Notes: generated by a model not told the origin, from the sequence alone. Counted from the first letter of the stretch, positions 25,821-34,481 are shown. The stretch: 64,000 nucleotides of DNA from Streptomyces sp. SAT1 (GCF_001654495.1 NZ_CP015849.1:1385001-1449000); one strand, 5' to 3'. Made by a program: numbers and translations.

Positions 25821-25839
25821 AAACTAGCGCCGATAGTTT
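25821..25839. promoter_or_regulatory. Perfect palindrome AAACTA-N7-TAGTTT before the ALDH operon
   Basis: Arms of 6 bp match perfectly around a 7-bp spacer, one of few AT-rich spots here. It has the same form as the site next to the TetR gene at 20321, so that TetR is the best candidate regulator (inference). Confidence 0.65.
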
Positions 25840-25878
25840 TGTGGCGCCAGGGAACCGCACCCCTCCCCGCCCGGTGTG

Positions 25879-25982
25879 CGGCGGCTCACTCCCGCAGGTC
25901 ACTCCCGGGGACCCTCCCGGCGGTCGCTCTCGCAGATCACGCCCGCAGATCACGCCCGGCGGTCGTTCCCGGCGGTCACTCC
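25879..25982. repeat. Eight 13-bp tandem repeats between ABC ATPase and ALDH
   Basis: Eight contiguous units of mostly 13 bp (one of 14, one of 12), consensus CGCAGATCACGCC / CGGCGGTCACTCC. Units five and six (25931-25956) are identical. The last unit overlaps the stop codon (25976-25978) of the ABC ATPase gene on the minus strand. Confidence 0.75.
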
Positions 25983-27341
25983 TGGAGGTCCGGCAGCCGG
26001 TCCGGGGCCGGGCAGACGCGCTCGCCGTGCCGGTCGAAGACGAAGAGGTGGGCGAGGTCGACCAGGAGCGGCACCTGCATGCCGTGTCGGAGCCGGATGT
26101 CGGGGGGGGGTGCGCACCACCAGGTCACCGGGCAGCCGGGGCTCGGCCGCGCGGGCACCCTCCGGTGCGGCGCCGGCCTCTCCGCCACCCGCCCCGCGTG
26201 GCCGGTCGAGCAGCGCCACCGGGCCGCCGCGCAGGGCCCCGGCCCGCTCCCGCAGGCGTTCCAGCACGGTGGCGTCGCGGCGGCGGCGCCGGTCCGGCCG
26301 GGTGTGCGGGCGCGGTGCCTCCAGCTCCGGTACGACGGCCGGGCTCGACCCGGTGTCGAAGTGGACGAGCACCTCGTGGCCCTGGAACTCCAGGTGCTCG
26401 ACCAGCCCGGTCAGCGGCACCTCGCCGGGCCGCGCGGCGGCGGGCTTCGCGATCCGTACGGCCTCCGAGCGCAGCCCCACGATCACCTCGCGGCCCTGCT
26501 GCACGCGCAGCAACTGGTGGTCCAGGGAGAGCGGTTCGGGCAGCCGCAGGAACTGCTTGCCCAGCCTGATCGTCATGGCCCCGTCGAGCGGGGCGCGGAC
26601 CAGTCCGCGCAGCAGATTGATGCGCGGGGTCCCGATGAAGGCGGCGACGAACACGTTGCGGGGCAGCGCGTAGACGGCGCGCGGGGTGCCGACCTGTTGC
26701 AGCACCCCGCCGCGCAGCACGGCGACCCGGTCGCCCAGGGACATGGCCTCCGACTGGTCGTGGGTGACGTAGAGGGTGGTGACGCCCAGTTCCCTGGTGA
26801 GCCGGGCGATCTCGGCGCGCAGATGGCTGCGGAGCTTGGCGTCGAGGTTGGACAGCGGCTCGTCCATCAGGAAGACGGAGGGGTGGCGGGCTATCGCCCG
26901 GCCCATGGCCACGCGCTGGCGCTCGCCGCCGGAGAGCTGGCCGGGGAGGCGGTCGAGCAGGTCCTCGATGCCGAGCATCCGGGCGGTGGCGTCGATGCGG
27001 GGGCCGTGGTCGGCGCCGGGCGACTCGATGCGCAGCGGGAAGCCGATGTTGCCGCGGCCGGTCATGTTCGGGTAGAGCGCGAAGTTCTGGAAGACCATCG
27101 CCATGTCCCGGGCCGCAGGGGGCAGTTCGTTGGCGTACTCCCCGTCGAGCAGCAGCACCCCCTCGGTGATCTCCTCCAGTCCGGCGATCATCCTCAGGAC
27201 CGTGGACTTGCCGCAGCCGGAGGGTCCGAGCAGGACGAGGAACTCACCGGGCGCCACGTCGAGCGACAGCCGGTCCACCACCCGTGGGGTCTTGCTGCTG
27301 TAGGTCTTGCTCACGTCGTGCAGGGAGATGGCGCGTGTCAT
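25976..27341 (-). pseudogene. Sugar-type ABC transporter ATPase, frameshifted at a G9 tract
   Basis: UgpC/MsiK-like ATPase that would energise a carbohydrate importer. Start ATG 27341. Walker A GPSGCGKST at 39-47, Q-loop, signature LSGGE at 136-140, Walker B VFLMDE at 156-161, then a TOBE-like region. At 26102-26110 a run of nine G (nine C in the coding strand) throws the frame off. In the opened frame the tail becomes Pro/Arg-rich, whereas one base fewer restores DIRLRHGMQVPLLVDLAHLF and a stop at 25976 (about 454 residues). It could be a pseudogene, slippage-controlled, or a sequencing error. No permease or binding-protein gene is adjacent. Confidence 0.75.
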
Positions 27342-27660
27342 GAGGCATGCCTTCGGTGACTCACCCAGGCGCTGGGCGCAGCGCGGCGGACGCCTCGCGC
27401 GGGTCGTACGGGGCGTGTGAGTCACGGAAGCTAACGGACGGGTGCGGCCCGGGGAAGACATCGGGCACGATCTCGCACACTTTCGTCCATCAGGCGGGAT
27501 CGGACGGGATACGGCCGCATCGGGGGATCAGGCGGGTTCGGGCGGGTTCAGGTGCGAAGGGGGACGGAGGCGGTCGGTCCGCGCCCAGCGGCGGGGCGGG
27601 GCGGCCGGCGCCCGCCGCCCCGCCCCGCGCGCGCCTCGGCCCGCCGCCTCCGCGCGCGGC
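27342..27660. other. Gene-free 319 bp between ABC ATPase and sortase genes
   Basis: Upstream region of the ABC ATPase and downstream region of the sortase gene (both minus strand). It contains several GGCGGGxxCGG(A/T)-type near-repeats between 27490 and 27560 and a GC-rich end before the sortase stop, but no clear palindrome or gene. Confidence 0.4.
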
Positions 27661-28356
27661 TCATCTCGTCGCCGTCAGATGGGCGAAGACGACCACGTTG
27701 CTGGAGTAGCCGGTGCGCCGGGTGTAGAGGCCGCCGCAGGTGATGACGTGCAGCTCGGGCCGCCGGGAGCGGCCGTAGACCTCCTTGTCGGGGAAGCGGT
27801 CCTTGTCGAAGACCCGCACCTTGTCGACGGTGTACACGGCGGTACGGCCGTCCGCGCGCCGCACCTCGATGGAGCGGCCGGGCTCCACCTGGCCGAGCGC
27901 GGCGAAGACGGCGGCACCGGTGGTGGTGTCGCGGTGCCCGACCGCGAGCGCGGTGCCGGACTCGCCCGGGGTGGGCCCGTCCTGGTACCAGCCCACCAGC
28001 TTGGGCTTGTCGACGGGCGGGGTCCCGAGCTGCCGGTCGGCGGCGAGGCCGATCCCGGTGACGGGCGCGTCGATGCCGAGCGAGGGGATGCGCAGGGAGG
28101 TCGCCGGGGAGCGGGGCAGCGGCCGGGGCGGGGGCCCGGCCGGGGCCGCAGTGCCGTCCGGGCCGTCCCGCCGGTCCGCCGGGGCGGCGGCCGCCTCGGC
28201 GTGCGGGCCGGCCGCCCGCCGCGGTGCGCCGTGGTCGCGGTGCCCGTCGCACCGCGTGCCCACCGTGACCAGGACGGCCGTCAGCGCGGCCGTCCTGGCG
28301 AGGCGGTAGGCGCGGGTCCGGTACCAGGGCCTGCGTCGGCGCCTACGCGGCGCCAC
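27661..28356 (-). CDS. Class F sortase
   Basis: Membrane-anchored cysteine transpeptidase, 231 residues. One N-terminal membrane helix (LARTAALTAVLVTVGT, about 19-35), a disordered Pro/Ala linker, then the sortase fold: LRIPSLGIDAPVTGIG, catalytic His141 in LAVGHRD, Cys207 in LHVITCGG, and Arg213/214 shortly after. The TCGG form is typical of actinobacterial class F. The GTG start (28354-28356) lies 14 bp inside the upstream gene, so both are translationally coupled, and that upstream secreted protein may be its partner. What class F sortases attach is not established. Confidence 0.9.
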   Translation of the reverse strand: MAPRRRRRRPWYRTRAYRLARTAALTAVLVTVGTRCDGHRDHGAPRRAAGPHAEAAAAPADRRDGPDGTAAPAGPPPRPLPRSPATSLRIPSLGIDAPVTGIGLAADRQLGTPPVDKPKLVGWYQDGPTPGESGTALAVGHRDTTTGAAVFAALGQVEPGRSIEVRRADGRTAVYTVDKVRVFDKDRFPDKEVYGRSRRPELHVITCGGLYTRRTGYSSNVVVFAHLTATR

Positions 28357-29029
28357 GGGTGCGCCGGCGGTTCAGCCGGAGGTACGCGACCCCGCCGACC
28401 ACGACGAGCCCCACGGCCGCGGCCCCGGCCACCGGGGTGTACGCGGCGGCCGAGGCGAGGCCGCCGCCGCCCGCGTGCACGCCGCCCTTGGGGCCCTGCC
28501 CGTTCTGGCCGTTCTGCCCGGCGCCGGGCCCGGAGTGCTGCTCGCCGTTGCCACGGCCCTGGTCCTCGATCTGCCCGGCCGGGCCCTGGGCGCCTTCCTT
28601 GCGGCCGTCGTCGTCACGGCAGTTGACGTGGAAGATCTTCTCCTTGGGCACGCCCGCGACGGTCCAGACGAGCTTGTACTGCCCGTCGGCCAGGCCCAGC
28701 GGGTCGGTGTGGCCGGCCCCGGCGGCGAGCGCGATGGTGCCGGTGACGGTGGCGCTGGTGGGCAACGGGGGCATGGCCTGGATGGTGTAGCCGATGGTGG
28801 GCAGGACGTCGAAGTTGACGGCGTCCAGGTAGAAGCGGCACACCACCGGGTCGTCCTTCGAGACGCCGAAGGGCACGCCCACCCGGTGGATCTTGATGTC
28901 GCCGGCCTCTCCCTGGGCCATCGCCACGGGCGCCGCCAGCCAGGTGGCACCCGCAGCGGTCAGGGCCGTCAGGGCCGCGGCGGCACCGACGCGGGAGCCG
29001 AGGGTGCGTGGGAGTGTCAGGGTGGGCAT
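28343..29029 (-). CDS. Secreted, C-terminally membrane-anchored protein coupled to sortase
   Basis: Exported protein of 228 residues, function unknown. Signal peptide about 1-39 (VGAAAALTALTAAGATWLAAPVAMAQ). A beta-rich domain of about 110 residues contains two Cys (VVCRFYLD and HVNCRDDDG) likely to form a disulfide. It is followed by a Gly/Gln/Asn-rich linker, a hydrophobic helix (AGAAAVGLVVVGGVAYLRL) and a basic tail NRRRTRG. This is the layout of a wall-sorting signal, but no LPxTG or LAxTG pentapeptide is present before the helix. The gene overlaps the sortase gene. Direct and inverted repeats lie in its promoter (29050-29091). Confidence 0.78.
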   Translation of the reverse strand: MPTLTLPRTLGSRVGAAAALTALTAAGATWLAAPVAMAQGEAGDIKIHRVGVPFGVSKDDPVVCRFYLDAVNFDVLPTIGYTIQAMPPLPTSATVTGTIALAAGAGHTDPLGLADGQYKLVWTVAGVPKEKIFHVNCRDDDGRKEGAQGPAGQIEDQGRGNGEQHSGPGAGQNGQNGQGPKGGVHAGGGGLASAAAYTPVAGAAAVGLVVVGGVAYLRLNRRRTRGAA

Positions 29030-29049
29030 GCGCGTTCCTCCGAGTCAGA

Positions 29050-29091
29050 CGATTTTCATACAAATCGCTCTTTCACCTGACTCTCTTTCAC
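29050..29091. promoter_or_regulatory. Inverted and direct repeats before the sortase operon
   Basis: CGATTT and AAATCG arms (29050-29067) overlap an unusually AT-rich spot. Next to it, CTCTTTCAC is repeated at 29068-29076 and 29083-29091 with a 15-bp period. Both lie 21-62 bp upstream of the start at 29029, so activator or repressor binding is plausible. Confidence 0.45.
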
Positions 29092-29237
29092 ATCGCCCGC
29101 CGGGGCCACCGCACCCCGCCCCGACGCGCCGTCCGCTGTCACCCGCCCGGCGCAACCGGGCACCGGAGCGGACAGGTCGGACAGGGCGGACAGGGCGGGC
29201 GAGCCGGAGGGATGGGGGGACGGGCCGGGCGGGGGGC

Positions 29238-29855
29238 TCAGCCCAGCACGCGCCCCAGGTACGCCCGCAGCAGTTCCCGCATCTCCTCGATGATCCGCTC
29301 GTCGCCCTCGGGGTCGACCCGGAAGGCGAGCTGCACAAGGGTGTCGGCGGTCTCCACGGCGATCAGGAACGCACGGCGCAGATCGTCGTCCGGCTCGCGG
29401 CGCAGATACCCGGCGAGCAGCTGGGTGAGGCGGTCGGCGAGGCGGTGGTTGGGCTCGGCGTGCCGGGCGCCCAGCGGTATCTGGTTGCCGAAGTCCACGA
29501 GGGAGAAGCCGGGCGCGGTCCGCTTCATCGCCAGGTACTCGTCGAGCACGGCGTCCATGGCGGACCGCCAGCCGTCGTCCGCCAGCCCCGCCAGGCGCTC
29601 CTGGACGCGCTCGGAGTACCGCTCCAGATTGCGGTGGGCGAGCGCGTCGGCCATCGCGCGCTTGTTGCCGAAGAACCGGTAGACCGAGCCGATGGGCACA
29701 CCGGCGCGCAGCGCGACGGCGCGGGTGCTCAGGGCGTCGTAGCCGACCTCGTCGAGGAGTTCGGCGCAGGCGTCCAGGATCCTGGTCAGCCGTTCGGCGC
29801 TGCGCCGCTGCACGGGTGCGCGACGGAGCGGGGTCGCATGGGGCACGGCACTCAT
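29238..29855 (-). CDS. TetR-family regulator
   Basis: DNA-binding protein of 205 residues. HTH: LSTRAVALRAGVPIGSVYRFFGNKRAMADALAHRNLERY (about 42-80), an unmistakable TetR N-terminus. The C-terminal domain is the TetR_C type with PNHRLADRLTQLLAGYLRREPDDDLRRAFLIAVET. Its ATG overlaps the stop of the upstream lipoprotein gene by 4 bases, so it is translated with it. No operator was identified with confidence. The target may be the lipoprotein operon itself. Confidence 0.87.
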   Translation of the reverse strand: MSAVPHATPLRRAPVQRRSAERLTRILDACAELLDEVGYDALSTRAVALRAGVPIGSVYRFFGNKRAMADALAHRNLERYSERVQERLAGLADDGWRSAMDAVLDEYLAMKRTAPGFSLVDFGNQIPLGARHAEPNHRLADRLTQLLAGYLRREPDDDLRRAFLIAVETADTLVQLAFRVDPEGDERIIEEMRELLRAYLGRVLG

Positions 29856-31027
29856 GATGCCCGGCCGCGGCGGCCGGGTGAAGCGGTGCCCGCGGTGCGG
29901 ACACCGGCACCCGGGTCGTCCCCCGCGCACACGGCTCCCCGCGCGCCGCGCGCCCCGAGTGCGGGGAGAGCCGGGAACGCGGGCGCGGACGGCGTGGACG
30001 GCGCTGCCTGCGCTGCCTGCGCTGCCACGAACAGCGCGGGCGCGGGCGGTACGGGAGCCGCGAGCGGCGCGGACGGCGCGCGCACCGGCGGCGCGGGGCG
30101 TACGGGCACGGAGGGCGCACCACCGGAGGGCGCGCCCACGTACGGCGCGGGCGCGGGCACGGAGGACGGGAGCGCGGAGGACACGGGCGCGGAGGACACG
30201 GGCGCGGAGGACACGGGCGCGGAGGACACGGGCGACCGCACGGCACCCTCGGACCGGGCCGCCGCCCCACCACCGGCCTGCCCGGCCGCCGGACCGCGCG
30301 CCGCACCGGACGAGGCCACCGCGCCGGACACCACCCCGCCCGATGTCACCGCACCGGACGCCGCCCCGCCCGGCGCCACCGCCCCGGACAGCACCGCACC
30401 CGACGACACCGCCCCGCTCCCGGACGACGCCGCGCCCGCGCCCCCGCCGCTCCCGGAAGGCGCCGCGCCCGCGCCACCCCCGGACACGGACGCCCCCTCC
30501 CCCGCGCGCGGGTCCGAAGCCGTGATGTCGGCGGTGCTCTGCACGGGCCTGCCGGAGACCGCCCAGACCGTGTCGTCGTCGGCGTAGAGGCGCGCGGTGA
30601 CGTGGTGGGTGCCGCGCGGGACGAGGCGGGCGGAGAGCCGGTACTCGGGGGCGCGCAGACGGCCGACGAGGCGGCCGTCGACCAGCAGATGGGCGAGACC
30701 GCGTCCGGACACCGGGCGGGCCGCCGTACCGGCCGGGGAGAAGCGGAAGCGGCGGACGGTCAGCCGCACGTCCCAGCTGCCCGCCGCGTCCGGCCGCACC
30801 TCGACGCCGATCTCGGGCGCGCCCTTCCGGTCCACCTCGCGGTAGGCCCGCCCCTGCTCGTCGGTGTGATCGATGATCTTTCCCACCGGGGTGGCCGGTC
30901 CGCCCTCCCCCTTCTCCCCGCCATCCCCGCTCCCCCGCGTACCGCCCGCCCCGCAGCCGGCCGATGCGGCGAGCAGCAGGGCGGACACCGCGAGCACCGC
31001 GAGTGGCCGGCGCGTCCACGACGTCAT
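29852..31027 (-). CDS. Lipoprotein with Ala/Ser/Pro repeat tail
   Basis: Putative exported lipoprotein of 391 residues. The signal ends in LLLAASAGC, with Cys24 as the possible lipidation site (lipobox slightly atypical, Ser at -3). The first 170 residues form a beta-rich domain with conserved VGKIIDHTDEQGRAYREVDRKGAPEIGVEV and the HHVTARLYADDDTVWAVSG pattern, seen in Streptomyces lipoproteins of unknown role. From about residue 175 on, the sequence is low-complexity: SGAV repeats, four APVSS units and Pro-rich blocks, probably a cell-wall-spanning or disordered tail. Followed without gap by the TetR gene. The tail frame being coding is less certain than the first half. Confidence 0.72.
   Translation of the reverse strand: MTSWTRRPLAVLAVSALLLAASAGCGAGGTRGSGDGGEKGEGGPATPVGKIIDHTDEQGRAYREVDRKGAPEIGVEVRPDAAGSWDVRLTVRRFRFSPAGTAARPVSGRGLAHLLVDGRLVGRLRAPEYRLSARLVPRGTHHVTARLYADDDTVWAVSGRPVQSTADITASDPRAGEGASVSGGGAGAAPSGSGGGAGAASSGSGAVSSGAVLSGAVAPGGAASGAVTSGGVVSGAVASSGAARGPAAGQAGGGAAARSEGAVRSPVSSAPVSSAPVSSAPVSSALPSSVPAPAPYVGAPSGGAPSVPVRPAPPVRAPSAPLAAPVPPAPALFVAAQAAQAAPSTPSAPAFPALPALGARGARGAVCAGDDPGAGVRTAGTASPGRRGRAS
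30174..30233. repeat. Four perfect 15-bp repeats in the lipoprotein tail
   Basis: Four identical units of GCGGAGGACACGGGC, in frame on the minus strand, encoding APVSS four times. Perfect identity suggests recent expansion. Confidence 0.9.
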
Positions 31028-31136
31028 GCCCGGGAGCGTAGAACAGCCCTCCGGCGGCCGGATCCCCCTCAGGTCGGGTTCCGGCCGTCCGCCGGAAGGA
31101 GGGCCGGCGTCCCTCTTGCGCCCGGGAAATCGCAAT

Positions 31137-31154
31137 CCTACGGTGCTCCATAGG
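31137..31154. promoter_or_regulatory. Inverted repeat CCTACGG-TGCT-CCATAGG before hmgA
   Basis: Seven-base arms with one mismatch around a 4-base centre, 24-41 bp upstream of hmgA. Position fits an operator for a regulator of tyrosine catabolism, perhaps the GntR encoded just downstream. Confidence 0.5.
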
Positions 31155-31177
31155 AATCAGGTTGCAAGGGAGCGATC

Positions 31178-32494
31178 ATGAGCGGGGACGCACGCAAGAC
31201 CGCCGAGGCACTGGAGTACCTCTCCGGTTTCGGCAACGAGCACAGTTCGGAAGCCGTTCCGGGCGCGCTGCCCGAGGGCCGCAACTCGCCCCAGCGCGCG
31301 CCCTTCGGGCTGTACGCGGAGCAGCTCAGCGGTGCGGCCTTCACCGAGCCCAGGGCGCACAACCGCCGCTCCTGGCTGTACCGCATCCGCCCCTCGGCCG
31401 CCCACCCGGCGTTCACCCGCGCGGGCAACGGCGCGCTGCGCACGGCCCCCTTCACCCAGTCCGTCCCGGACCCCAACCGGCTGCGCTGGAACCCGCTGCC
31501 GCAGCCGGGCCCGGACACGGACTTCCTGGCGGGCCTGTGGACCCTCGGCGGCAACGGCGACGCCACCCAGCGCACCGGCATGGCGGTGCATCTGTTTCAC
31601 GCCAACTCCTCGATGGAGCGCGTCTTCAGCGACGCGGACGGCGAGCTGCTGATCGTGCCGGAGCGGGGCGGGCTGCTGCTGCGCACCGAGTTCGGCCTGC
31701 TGCACGCCGAGCCCGGCCATGTGGCGCTGATCCCGCGCGGGGTGCGCTTCCGGGTGGAGCTGCTGGACGGGACGGCCCGGGGGTACGTCTGCGAGAACTA
31801 CGGCGCCCCCTTCCGCCTGCCCGACCTCGGCCCCATCGGCGCCAACGGCCTGGCCAACGCCCGTGACTTCCGCGCGCCGGTGGCCGCCTACGAGGACACC
31901 GAAGGACCGGTGGAGGTGGTCAACAAGTTCTGCGGCAACCTCTGGACGGCCACCTACGACCACTCCCCGCTCGACGTCGTCGCCTGGCACGGCAACCATG
32001 TGCCGTACGTCTACGACCTGCGCCGCTTCAACGTCATCGGGACGATCTCGTACGACCACCCGGACCCGTCGGTCTTCACGGTGCTGACCTCGCCGAGCGA
32101 CACTCCGGGCCTGGCCGGGGTGGACTTCGTCGTCTTCGCCCCGCGCTGGCTGGTGGGCGAGGACACCTTCCGGCCGCCGTACTTCCACCGGAACGTGATG
32201 AGCGAGTACATGGGCCTGATCGAGGGCGCCTACGACGCCAAGGCGGAGGGCTTCGTGCCGGGCGGCGGCTCGCTGCACAACATGATGTCGGCGCACGGCC
32301 CGGACCGGGAGACCTTCGAGCGGGCGAGCGCGGCCGAGCTGAAGCCGCAGAAGATCGACGACGGGCTGGCGTTCATGTTCGAGACCCGCTGGCCGGTGAC
32401 GCTCACACCGCACGCGGCCCGCGCGGACCACCTCCAGCAGCGCTACGACGACGTCTGGCAGGGCCTGGAGAAACACTTCCGGCCATTGCACTGA
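31178..32494 (+). CDS. hmgA: Homogentisate 1,2-dioxygenase
   Basis: Iron enzyme of 438 residues that opens the homogentisate ring to maleylacetoacetate in tyrosine and phenylalanine breakdown. Family motifs run the whole length: [19 protein letters not shown] at the start, [26 protein letters not shown], and the C-terminal metal site region [20 protein letters not shown] with NMMSAHGPD. Length equals the usual 430-440 residues and nothing is missing. A GGGAG sequence precedes the ATG, and an inverted repeat lies upstream. No maleylacetoacetate isomerase or fumarylacetoacetase gene is in this window, so the pathway continues elsewhere. GntR follows by 26 bp and may be its regulator. Confidence 0.96.
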   Translation: MSGDARKTAEALEYLSGFGNEHSSEAVPGALPEGRNSPQRAPFGLYAEQLSGAAFTEPRAHNRRSWLYRIRPSAAHPAFTRAGNGALRTAPFTQSVPDPNRLRWNPLPQPGPDTDFLAGLWTLGGNGDATQRTGMAVHLFHANSSMERVFSDADGELLIVPERGGLLLRTEFGLLHAEPGHVALIPRGVRFRVELLDGTARGYVCENYGAPFRLPDLGPIGANGLANARDFRAPVAAYEDTEGPVEVVNKFCGNLWTATYDHSPLDVVAWHGNHVPYVYDLRRFNVIGTISYDHPDPSVFTVLTSPSDTPGLAGVDFVVFAPRWLVGEDTFRPPYFHRNVMSEYMGLIEGAYDAKAEGFVPGGGSLHNMMSAHGPDRETFERASAAELKPQKIDDGLAFMFETRWPVTLTPHAARADHLQQRYDDVWQGLEKHFRPLH

Positions 32495-32520
32495 ACGGAC
32501 CAGACCGGTACGGATAGCCC

Positions 32521-33270
32521 GTGACCTCCTTTGCTCCGGATTCGATCGTCCTGAACCGCAAGCTGCCGCTGTGGTACCAGGTGTCCCAGTCCCTGCGCGC
32601 CTCGATCCTCGGCCGCTCGCCCCGGGACCCGCTGCGCCTGCCCACCGAGGAGCAACTGGCGGGGCACTACGGCGTGAGCGTGCTGACCATGCGGCAGGCG
32701 CTGAAGGAGCTGGAGGAGGAGGGGCTGATCACCCGGCACCGGCGGCGCGGCACCTTCATCGCGCCCACGGCCCACCGGGGCGCCCCGGTGCGGCTGCTGG
32801 GCTCGGTGGACGCGATCGTGGCCCAGCAGTCCGGCATGACGACCGAGCTGCTGGACCACGGCACCGCGCCGGTGACCGCCGAACTGGCCGAGTTCTTCCC
32901 GGACCTGGAGGAGGTGGCGGCCTACCACCGGCTGCGCAGCGACGAGAAGACCGGCGAGCCCACCAACCACGCCCGCAACTACGTCCGTCCGGAGCTGGCC
33001 GAGCGGATATCGCCGGACGACCTGGTGCGCTGGCCGATGACCAAGGTGCTGCGGGACGTGGTGGGCGCCGGCATCAGCCGGATCACGGACACCGTGCAGG
33101 CGCGGCTGGCCGACCCGGAGACGGCCCGGCTGCTCGAAGTGCCGCTGCTCAGCCCGATCCTGCACTACACGGGCATCACCTACGACGAGGCGGGCCGGCC
33201 GCTGGACGTGGTCGTCATCCACTACCGCGGTGACCGGTTCTCCTTCACGGTGACCCTCGACGCCACGTGA
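32521..33270 (+). CDS. GntR-family (HutC-type) regulator
   Basis: Regulator of 249 residues. N-terminal winged helix: PLWYQVSQSLRASILG... LRLPTEEQLAGHYGVSVLTMRQALKELEEEGLITRHRRRGTFIAP (about 16-81). The C-terminal UTRA (chorismate-lyase-like) ligand domain has the typical end SPILHYTGITYDEAGRPLDVVVIHYRGDRFSFTVTL. GTG start at 32521. It lies 26 bp downstream of hmgA on the same strand, so it may sense an aromatic intermediate and control hmgA (inference). Confidence 0.88.
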   Translation: MTSFAPDSIVLNRKLPLWYQVSQSLRASILGRSPRDPLRLPTEEQLAGHYGVSVLTMRQALKELEEEGLITRHRRRGTFIAPTAHRGAPVRLLGSVDAIVAQQSGMTTELLDHGTAPVTAELAEFFPDLEEVAAYHRLRSDEKTGEPTNHARNYVRPELAERISPDDLVRWPMTKVLRDVVGAGISRITDTVQARLADPETARLLEVPLLSPILHYTGITYDEAGRPLDVVVIHYRGDRFSFTVTLDAT

Positions 33271-33305
33271 CCTGCGGGCCGTCGCCGCGTCGTACGATGC
33301 CCCGC

Positions 33306-34481
33306 GTGACGCACGACGACGCCCCGCTGCTGGCGGACCTCATGCCGTGGTCCGTCGCACCGCCGCGGCTCGGCCGGCCGTGGCCCGTGGCCCCGGACCC
33401 GGGCTGCCTCAGGGCCCGCTGGGACGCGCTGCTGAGGGCCGAGGGGGCGGACCGGGAGGCCCTGTTCGAGCCGACGCGCGCCCGCACGCCGTACACCGCG
33501 GCGGGACAGCTGCCCGGCCGCTCCGGCGGCACCGGGCAACTGGCCCGGGACCCGGGCCCGTGCCCGGAGCCGGTACGGGTGCTCATGGCGCCCTTCGACG
33601 AGCAGTGGCTCCTCGCGGACCACCGGCTGATCGACGCGGCCCGGCCCGAGCTGTGGCGGGTGGCGGACGAGCGGCAGGTCTTCGTGGTGGAGCCGGGCGC
33701 CGCACCGGGCGCGGCCGGACCGGCGCTGCTGGCGACCTCGCTGCCGCCCTTCCTGCGGCCGGGCCGCATCCGCCCGCTGTACCGCCGTCCGGGCGCGCGG
33801 GAACCCAACCTGGCACCGGGCCTGACGGAGCATCTGGCCGCCCTCCTGGGGCACCGTCCCGAGCCGCCGGACGTGCTCGCCTGGATCCTGGCGGCGGCGC
33901 GGCCGGGCCCGGACGGGACGGCCGTCCCGCTCACCTCGGACACCGGCCGGTGGGCGCGGGGCGTCGCGGCGGGCCGCCGGGCGCTGTGGCTGATGCGCCG
34001 CGACGGCGAGCGCCCCAAACTGCCCGGCGGGCGCCGCCCGTACGTCCGCGCACCGCTGCCGGACCGCCCGCGCGCCCTCCACTACGACCGGGCCGAGGAG
34101 ACCCTCCACCTCGACGAGGGCCGCGTCTCCCCGGTGCCCGCGGCCGCCTGGGACTTCGAGACCGGCGCCGGCCGGGTCCTGGAGCAGTGGTTCGCGGCCC
34201 GGACGGCGCAGGGCGAACAGGGCACCCTGGCGGCGATCCGCCCGCCCCTGTGGCCGCAGGCGTGGACCTCGGAGCTGCTGGAGCTGATCACCGTCCTGGC
34301 GCTGCTGGCCGAGGCGCGGGCGGGGCAGGAGCCGCTGGAGGCCCCGGAGCCGGACCGGGCGGTCACGGCGTCCGCGCTGCGGGCGGCGGGCGTGCTGCCG
34401 GTACCGGCGGCGGCCCGCCGGCCGGCCTCGGTCCTGGACCACGCCGAGGAAGGCCCCGGGGGCCAGTTCACCCTGATCTGA
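33306..34481 (+). CDS. Lone C-terminal-domain protein of type ISP restriction enzymes
   Basis: Protein of about 391 residues matching only the target-recognition part of single-polypeptide ISP restriction-modification enzymes. The diagnostic stretch is RVLMAPFDEQWLLADHRLIDAARPELWRV followed by QVFVVE. The end ALHYDRAEETLHLDEGRVSPVPAAAWDFE... VLEQWFAART is typical. There is no helicase, nuclease or methyltransferase motif (no DPPY/NPPY), so it is not a complete enzyme. Such stand-alone copies are frequent in Streptomyces and their role is unknown; DNA binding is a reasonable guess. GTG 33306 is used; ATG 33297 three codons upstream is equally possible. Confidence 0.7.
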   Translation: MTHDDAPLLADLMPWSVAPPRLGRPWPVAPDPGCLRARWDALLRAEGADREALFEPTRARTPYTAAGQLPGRSGGTGQLARDPGPCPEPVRVLMAPFDEQWLLADHRLIDAARPELWRVADERQVFVVEPGAAPGAAGPALLATSLPPFLRPGRIRPLYRRPGAREPNLAPGLTEHLAALLGHRPEPPDVLAWILAAARPGPDGTAVPLTSDTGRWARGVAAGRRALWLMRRDGERPKLPGGRRPYVRAPLPDRPRALHYDRAEETLHLDEGRVSPVPAAAWDFETGAGRVLEQWFAARTAQGEQGTLAAIRPPLWPQAWTSELLELITVLALLAEARAGQEPLEAPEPDRAVTASALRAAGVLPVPAAARRPASVLDHAEEGPGGQFTLI

